A DNA stretch of 64,000 bases from Nautilus pompilius (Eukaryota > Mollusca > Cephalopoda > Nautilida > Nautilidae), in NCBI GenBank assembly GCA_018389105.1, contig JACATO010000689.1, positions 1,032,459-1,096,458 on the forward strand. The letters are read 5' to 3'. Made by a program: the position numbers and the translations under genes. Of the stretch, positions 57,691-64,000 are shown in pieces; position 1 is the first letter of the stretch; every line of letters starts with the position of its first letter. The notes beneath the pieces were generated by a model. That model ran no database searches and had not been told where the DNA came from. It saw only the letters and a list, made by a program, of their open reading frames with translations.

Positions 57691-60601
57691 GTATGATTTT
57701 AATTCTCATGATTCACTGCACTAAATTTCAATCATTAATTTACTACATTTCTATGGTTGTTTTAGAACATTTGTGTTGATGCATTTGTAATAAACTACTT
57801 ATGTATTATTATATTTCTTATTATTGTCATCATAATGTCCGTCGGTATATTATCCACACATGTAAGTAACACAAAACTTGAAAAACAAATTAAATTATTC
57901 TTTCTGGACACAGTCTGTATTATAAACTTGCTTTCACAGCTTACTTATGAAATGGTATTCTTTTGCTTTGCTTTGTTTAAGATATCCAGCCAGCATTCAT
58001 CATCGTGTTTTCTCTATTTTTTAATATGGGGAGATTTTAGAGCCAGATTTGGAGATTTTTTTACCATCTAAATATATTGGTAGCCTACTGATAAATATGG
58101 GGCAGTTAACATGTATCAAATGTGTAAAGGTTTTCAAGAACCAAGATCATTCTGAGGATAAATTTGTCACAAAAGCAGTGGGAAAGGCAAAGACCCATGC
58201 ACAACTGTGCTGAACTATATACAGGTATTAAAACCTTTTTTATTTTTTTCATTTTTGTTTATATTATTATTTTAAAAAATGAACAATCTGCTTTTATGTT
58301 TATTCCACAATAAGTGTACAATAAATGTATTAAAAATCAGTTTCAGTATTTTGCATGAGCAATTTCTTGCAATGTGTAGACATATTCTTTTTGTAAAATT
58401 AGCTTTGGTCCTTTGATTCTAAACTGTCTATCAAGATGCTCCCTCCATGGTTGCTCAATAGGGTTTGCTGTAATCCATTCCAAATCTTCCAAGATGTAGT
58501 GCATATGCATACATTGTTATTCCATCTTCATGCAATGTGTGGTAAATGCATAAAGACGACATCCATCAATAAATGTAAGATCCAACTTATTTCCTACCAA
58601 ATACCTGCTCAAATTATTGCTCCAAATCGACCATATTTGGCTCAAACGTAACACAAACCTGTCTCCAACAACTGTATGTCCAAAAGTGAACTAGTAAAAG
58701 TTTTAGACTTTTCGGTGAAGATTATGAATGGCACATACACAAAGAGCATGCCAATATACACATTGCACCTGTTGAGGCAATGGCCTTTATGTACATCTGT
58801 CAGTAATGGTTTTGTCAAACAATTTTCCAGTATACCCATTTTATGCAGGAACCCTAACCCTGGCAGTGATGTTGGTGCTGCAACAGCTGAAACAAAATGT
58901 TGGCAGTTGCTGCAATTCTGCTGAATGTAATACAAGCAGATTTGTGTTTAGTGATTACTTACACCTTCCTCCCTACACATATTTGGTCAAATCACAATAT
59001 GTATGAATGGCAAAAACAGATGAGTAAATATCTTGGCTAACATGCATTTTTGGTAGCATATTTTATAGTGGTGCTAATGTGGTTAGATAGATAAATCACA
59101 AAACTAACCCATTTCTTGAAACTCTGTTTTGGAAAGGCATTCTTATTGTTATTATTATGGCAAAGACCTGCATGCTCTGTCTGTAAATATGAATGAATGA
59201 ATGAGACAGATAATAACCGAAACTGCTTATGATTTATAAAATTATCAAAGTATTAAAATTATACTGAGAAATCAGTTGAACAGTAGCAAAACAGCAATAT
59301 CAGAAATGTGTGGCATCATAATTGCATAGCAAAATTTCAAGCATGGTTAAAACATGTACAAATTAGTTATCTTGTTCCAAAAAAATGTCTCTATTGTTGA
59401 CAAATGTGTCCAACATAGGAGCCAATATCTAAAGTCCAAGAGAAGTTATGCACTTGATGTGTAGTAGCTCTGTGTGTAAGAAAGTTTGGATTTAATCATC
59501 ACTAAAAGCAGTGGAAAAGAAAATGCCATCAAAATGTGAACTTTCCTGAACAATAATTGTTTGTGCATTATATTTGGTGTGCAATTTTATTGTACTGAAT
59601 ACTGAAAAAGTATCATAATATTCCTGGTATACATATGTATGAAGTCTTTTTTGGTGGGTGTTGCTACTGTACTGGAATTTTTCATCTAGTGATGTTTCAG
59701 CAATGTTTCCTGACACTGATTTAAGCATAGTCCTGGAAAATTGTCTGCTAGTGTTAGTTCCATCAGTAAGATTCTGCAAATGTTTTGAAAACTGCTACAG
59801 CAGTCAATCAGAGCTAATCATCAGCTCCACTGGCCAAGATTTGTAATGGAATGCAGATCCAAAACAATTCTGGATTATCTTGGGTGGCATAAAGTGTTCT
59901 GTCAAATTTGGATAAAAAACATTTTCAATGGTGCTAAAACCTATATAATTGTGCTTTATACAAACTAAACTTTGAAAATTTAAGGTAACTGTTCAGGAAA
60001 ATTCACATTTTGGTGAATTAAAAAAAAAAAAGATTTTGAAGAAAGGAGGGAGAGCCAATGACTAGGTTTGCACTTACACCATGTATATCACCAATAAAGT
60101 ATCAAAAGTACTCTAAATGTAAAACTGGATCACTGTAGTTTCAAGCTATACAAATGTGATAAATGTAGCTGAGGTATACATATGCACATTTGTATCAGAT
60201 TAAGGAGAACAAAATTAAAATTTTAACAAAATCAGCAGCAGGACATTAAACAAAATAGAGATTTTCAAGCAAAGCCTAGTCAAGGATTAGTCTAAAAATT
60301 TCCATTTGGTTTGAAGTTATGCCTTTTTTTCAAATATATATTATAGGAGTCAAACCACCCTCTGGTCATTTAGATCTCTCACGTCTGTTAATATTCTAAA
60401 CTGCCAAAATACAGAAACAGATTAACTAAATTCGTCACACAGCTTACCATTCTTTAAGTGATAAAATCTAGGTATATTTTAATTCTCTTTCTATAAAAAA
60501 AATCATTTACCAAGTGTCAATACTTGGCTTGGTTTGTTTAATTTGTTCAAAATTTAAGATTTGTTAGTATGTCCACAGAAACACTACTATAATATTTTTA
60601 C
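57691..60601. other. no gene seen
   Basis: AT-rich sequence with a few frames of 60-97 codons on both strands (58642-58935, 59492-59779) that overlap each other and match no family. A short GAACCCTAACCCTGG telomere-like tract lies at about 58850. The ends of the MULE were not located. Confidence 0.4.
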
Positions 60602-60671
60602 CTTCAAATTGATACTCTCCAGCCAATTTTCTTATAAGTGAATCTCTCTTCTGAATATTCTCTTTATTTAC
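60602..60671 (-). CDS. RAD50: RAD50-like exon (KRDSLIRKLA)
   Basis: Bounded on minus by TTTCAACAG and GTAAAA. It reads VNKENIQKRDSLIRKLAGEY then QFEG, matching [22 protein letters not shown] of animal RAD50, the most diagnostic match in the set. It starts in phase 0 and ends in phase 1. The next RAD50 exon should encode the FERGPFSERQIKNFH-type segment; it is not found downstream on this strand. The phase would also permit joining to the GSTNK exon of copy A. Confidence 0.7.
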
Positions 60672-61423
60672 CTGTTGAAAGAGAAGTTTTTATTTTTTTA
60701 ACTTGTTATTCAGGATAATCAATTAGTAAAAAGCAACAAAGGTTTTATAAACTTTAAATTTAGTGCCAGTCAAACAACTTATTGTGAGTAAAATTTCATT
60801 TATTCAAGTCACCATCTCAATCTACAGACTAACACCAATGTGGAACCAGTCAGTATCATATACTGAAATATTGTCTTTGTTGAGCAACTACTGGTGAACA
60901 GAATTTCTCACAACATTCTCACACTGTCCACTAGTCTCTGATGTTCTGAGGCTTATGTGATCCCACCATGCACAAACTTTACATTAATCAAATTATTACT
61001 AATCATCTTTATGGGTTAACTCTCACTCAACTCGAACTGTGTCCATTTGCCAAATAAGTTCAACCTTCTGTGTACTGTTTTCATTAACAGCTCCTGCCAG
61101 TTGCCCATGGCAAGGTCTATCTCAGAGTTGTTTCTCTCCACTTTTCACACAATTCATACAGCACTAATCATCAATGCATGTGTCCATACAGATTCATCAC
61201 ACAATGATGAATCTCAATCAGTAAAATCTACTCAGCTGTGAGATGCTCAAATTACTAATCTACTTAACATATGGATCAAGCATTTTAAACTGCTGTAATA
61301 TGTTATCTCCAGGTGAATAAAAAAACGAAACTTTCAGAATAGCAGCAGCATATAAAAAAAACATTTTGTGTATGATTTTTATTACCATATCACTCAACAT
61401 TTTCACAAAATAAATAGGTATTA

Positions 61424-62469
61424 TTAGGTCGTTACAAAAGTTTTGTTGGTTTTTATATTATATTAATTTGGGGTTCATTTTTTGCATGCTTGAGGTTTAT
61501 ATAGATAAGTTATATATTGTTTTGTAGCGTGTGCTTTGGCATACATTTGGCAAAGCCTACCTTCTTAAAAATCATACAATGGATATTTGTTTTGGGGTTC
61601 TGAGTAAAGCATGGATAGAAATAATTTTTGTGCCATTTTTCTTCACGAGTTCAAACTGGGTCAATAAGCTATCAAGGCAACTAGTAACATTAAGCAAGCA
61701 TGGGGCGAGGACACATTGAATGAGCACACAGTACAATGATGCTTTGCAAAGTTTCAATCGGGAGGTGAGAGGTTCGAAGATAAAAAACATAGCAGATGTC
61801 CTTCTAGCTGTGATGACTACCGTCTGAATGCCTCAGTTGAAGCCGATCCAAGAAAAAACAGTGTGAGAAATTGCTCAAGAGCTTGACGTAAGCCCTGAAA
61901 CTGTTTCTGGCCAGGTGAAAAAGTTTGAAAAGTGGGTGCCTCACGAGTTGAATGAACAACAACAAAATTGTTGACTGGAAATCTGCTCTTCACTTGTCAT
62001 GAGAAACAAAATCCATCACAGCTGAAAGGTACTGTCATGAATTAAATGTTGTTCATCAGAAAATTTCCCAATGGCAGCTGGCATTGTTGAATCAAAGAGG
62101 CCCAATCCTGCTCCATGACAATGCTCATCCTTATATTGCATAAATGACTCTTCAGAAAATAAACATGTTGAGGTACAAAATTCTCACTCACCCAGACTAT
62201 TTACCAGACCTTTCTCTCTACTTTTCAAGCAGCTCGACAGCTTCCTTTGTATGAAATCCTCCAACCAAGCAGCAAATGAAACGGACTTCCAACAGTTTAT
62301 CAACTCCATAAATCCAGATTTTATTTTCAAAATGTTATAAATGTGCTTGCACATGTGCACTGATTATAATGGAACTTACTTTGATAAATAAACCTCACGT
62401 TCAGAAACGATACGAAGTCTCATTGTTGCAGTAAAAAAAAAAACCAACAAAACTTTTGTAACAATTTGA
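61424..62469 (+). mobile_element. mariner relic inserted in copy B
   Basis: The ends are inverted: GTTACAAAAGTTTTGTTGG on the left, its complement on the right, with flanking TA. Inside, the plus strand shows mariner transposase scraps: an N-terminal HTH region near 61690-61780, TVSGQVKKFEKWVPHEL-like text at 61900-61950 (linker motif W-V-P-HEL, shortened), NQRGPILLHDNAHPYIA at 62090-62140 (second Asp block) and HPDYLPDLSLY near 62190 (the YSPDLAP block, third Asp). Many stops. The first Asp block is deleted. Confidence 0.85.
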
Positions 62470-63154
62470 TTAAAGCTTGACTTTGGTTGGAATGTCATGC
62501 ATTTGTTTTGTTTCAATCTATTAAAATCATAAACATTACCATAATGACAAACCAAAAAAAGTGTGTATAATAAATGGAAAGACATGGATTGTTTTTGTGC
62601 TCTATCCTTAACACACAAAGAAACAGAATATGACAGATGCAGATTATAAATATTAAATCATGAATAATCCAGCCTGGAAAAATGTTAGGTTGGTTCATCC
62701 ACAACTTAAAAGTGAAAACATTTCTGAATGAATACTGCCCATAATTGTCCTCAACAACTGTATAATGGAAGCTTCAAAGAGAAACCATTTATCCAATTCA
62801 TCATTTTTATAATCGTCCTCTGGCAGCATTTGACAATTATTTAAGTAACAGTTTAAATCAACTGAGACAAACCTGATATAGATAAGTTATTAACAAGAAA
62901 TATTTTAGTTCTGGAGTAAGTAAAGTCAATTAATTTCTCAGAATTCAGTGTTCCTGTCCCTAACGATTTTCCTTTCAATACTCATTAATAAATTTACTTT
63001 TTTTAAATTTCTTTTTAGAAGAGGGTATGACATATAGGGAAGGGTCTTAAATTGAGAAGCATCGATAGAGCTAAAGAAATTCAGGTAAAATCTAAAAGCT
63101 ACCACATGGAGGCAGCAAACCAGAACAGGAACTTTGGGTATAGGTGAGACTCAC

Positions 63155-63256
63155 TTTGGCTTCCTGTTCTAACTTGCCCAGATCTAGCAGTAGCTTGGAT
63201 TCAGTTTTCTGCAAATGTTTTGCCTTACTGATCAGTGTCTCTTGCTTGAGCTCAAA
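63155..63256 (-). CDS. RAD50: RAD50-like exon (copy B of 4279-4380)
   Basis: Same splice sites, phase and length as copy A. Three residues differ (Pro to Phe, Asn to Thr, Arg to Gly); the Gly breaks the LRKL motif to LGKL. The frame is open. Intact frames in both copies mean either recent duplication or continued use of at least one. Confidence 0.6.
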
Positions 63257-63667
63257 CTGAAAAATGACAAGGTGAAAACTCATGAAACTATAATTATCTT
63301 TAGGTAAGAGAAAAAAATATTCAGAAAAAAAGAGAATAGTAGTTCTCTTGAAACAGCAACATTCTGCTCAAACCTACAATCAAGATACCGCAGAGTCGGT
63401 TCTGCAAGTATAGGAAAGACCCTGTTTACATTAGAAGTATAGGACTATATTCTGTACTGTAAAGAAAAGATAAGAAAATCTAGAACAAGTTTATCCAAAA
63501 CAGTTGAGTCTGCCCAGTTAAATTTGTTCACATTTGTGAAATCTAACAGACAAGTTTGAGATTAAGAAGCAGGTTGTTTCTTATTGCACCTCAGAGCAGC
63601 AATGTGTCAATCAGGACCAGATACCCTTTCTATGAAGAAACTAAAATAAATCACAACAGTAACAAAC

Positions 63668-63744
63668 CTCGACCTGTAAGTCTTCCATCTCTGCTAACTT
63701 GCTCTGAAATTCATTCAACGTGCTTTGAAGTTTGTTGGTAGAAC
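63668..63744 (-). CDS. RAD50: RAD50-like exon (copy B of 4793-4869)
   Basis: Same boundaries as copy A, with almost identical sequence (a Lys to Thr change in QSKLNEF). It lies upstream of 63155-63256 on the minus strand, in the correct RAD50 order for this pair. Confidence 0.6.
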
Positions 63745-64000
63745 CTGCAATACAGAACAGAACATCAGCATAGCTTCTGAGGCAGCCTGACACAATCCTA
63801 ACAGCATAAATAACATTGGCAGGTTTGCTCGAGAACAAAACTCATACTCTGCAAAGCCGTAATTCTAACTTCCCACAACCTCAACATACTTTTACTTTAC
63901 AAATAGGAGTTATGTAGAATGGAAGAAAATTATTAACTACATTGCTTGCCATCTAGATGTCAAATATGTACATTTTGTCTCTAAATACATACATTTTTGA

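Larger units (their letters stand above)
60933..64000. repeat. segmental duplication, copy B (runs off the window)
   Basis: Direct-orientation counterpart of 2812-5137, about 58 kb away. It differs by the mariner at 61424-62469, which replaces some 240 bp of copy A, a 95-bp deletion near 62645, and scattered substitutions. Similarity continues to base 64000. Confidence 0.9.

Noticed and set aside
1-64000. CRISPR array, rRNA genes, canonical tRNA genes, bacterial-type operons or LTR retroelement pairs.
   Set aside because: None was seen; repeats present are explained by transposons, duplications and microsatellites.

Overview
The window is AT-rich nuclear DNA of a bilaterian animal. The evidence is split genes with GT-AG introns, Tc1/mariner, hAT, pogo, P-element (THAP) and MULE transposons, a Tx1-like LINE, tRNA-derived SINEs and TTAGGG-type interstitial telomere tracts. 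The mix would fit an invertebrate such as a lophotrochozoan, but the sequence does not fix the taxon. I see no intact conventional gene from start to stop, no rRNA or tRNA gene, no CRISPR and no operon.

Region by region. 0-2.8 kb: a Tc1-like scrap and a Tx1-like LINE pseudogene. 2.8-5.1 kb: copy A of a segmental duplication carrying two minus-strand RAD50-like exons. 6.7-7.3 kb: an unclassified repeat with long inverted ends. 10-12.5 kb: a pogo-like scrap (minus) and a THAP/P-element transposase pseudogene (plus). 13-13.9 kb: a GC-rich, promoter-like patch. 14.8-25.2 kb: five plus-strand exons of a decayed PIGQ gene (GPI-GlcNAc transferase subunit), with a mariner, a SINE and pogo-type ends in or near its introns. 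28-33 kb: a hAT scrap and unassigned candidate exons. 34.3-37.5 kb: an almost intact hAT element with an 8-bp target duplication and a nested MITE. 37.8-38.3 kb: a perfect 155-bp inverted repeat. 39.8-52 kb: MITEs, an inverted P-element copy, a 0.8-kb duplicated pair and several copies of a ~1.75-kb repeat. 53.5-60.7 kb: four more RAD50-like exons (minus), interrupted by ZBED-type hAT and FLYWCH/MULE remnants. 60.9-64 kb: copy B of the duplication, carrying its own mariner.

Overall this looks like a gene graveyard. Pieces of two housekeeping genes (PIGQ on plus, RAD50 on minus) still have introns, so they came from DNA duplication rather than retrotransposition. PIGQ is clearly broken. The RAD50 exons are mostly open but out of order and partly duplicated. 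The strongest leads are the RAD50/PIGQ fragments, the 58-kb-spaced direct duplication, the ~1.75-kb repeat with its conserved core motif, the perfect hairpin and the young hAT copy.
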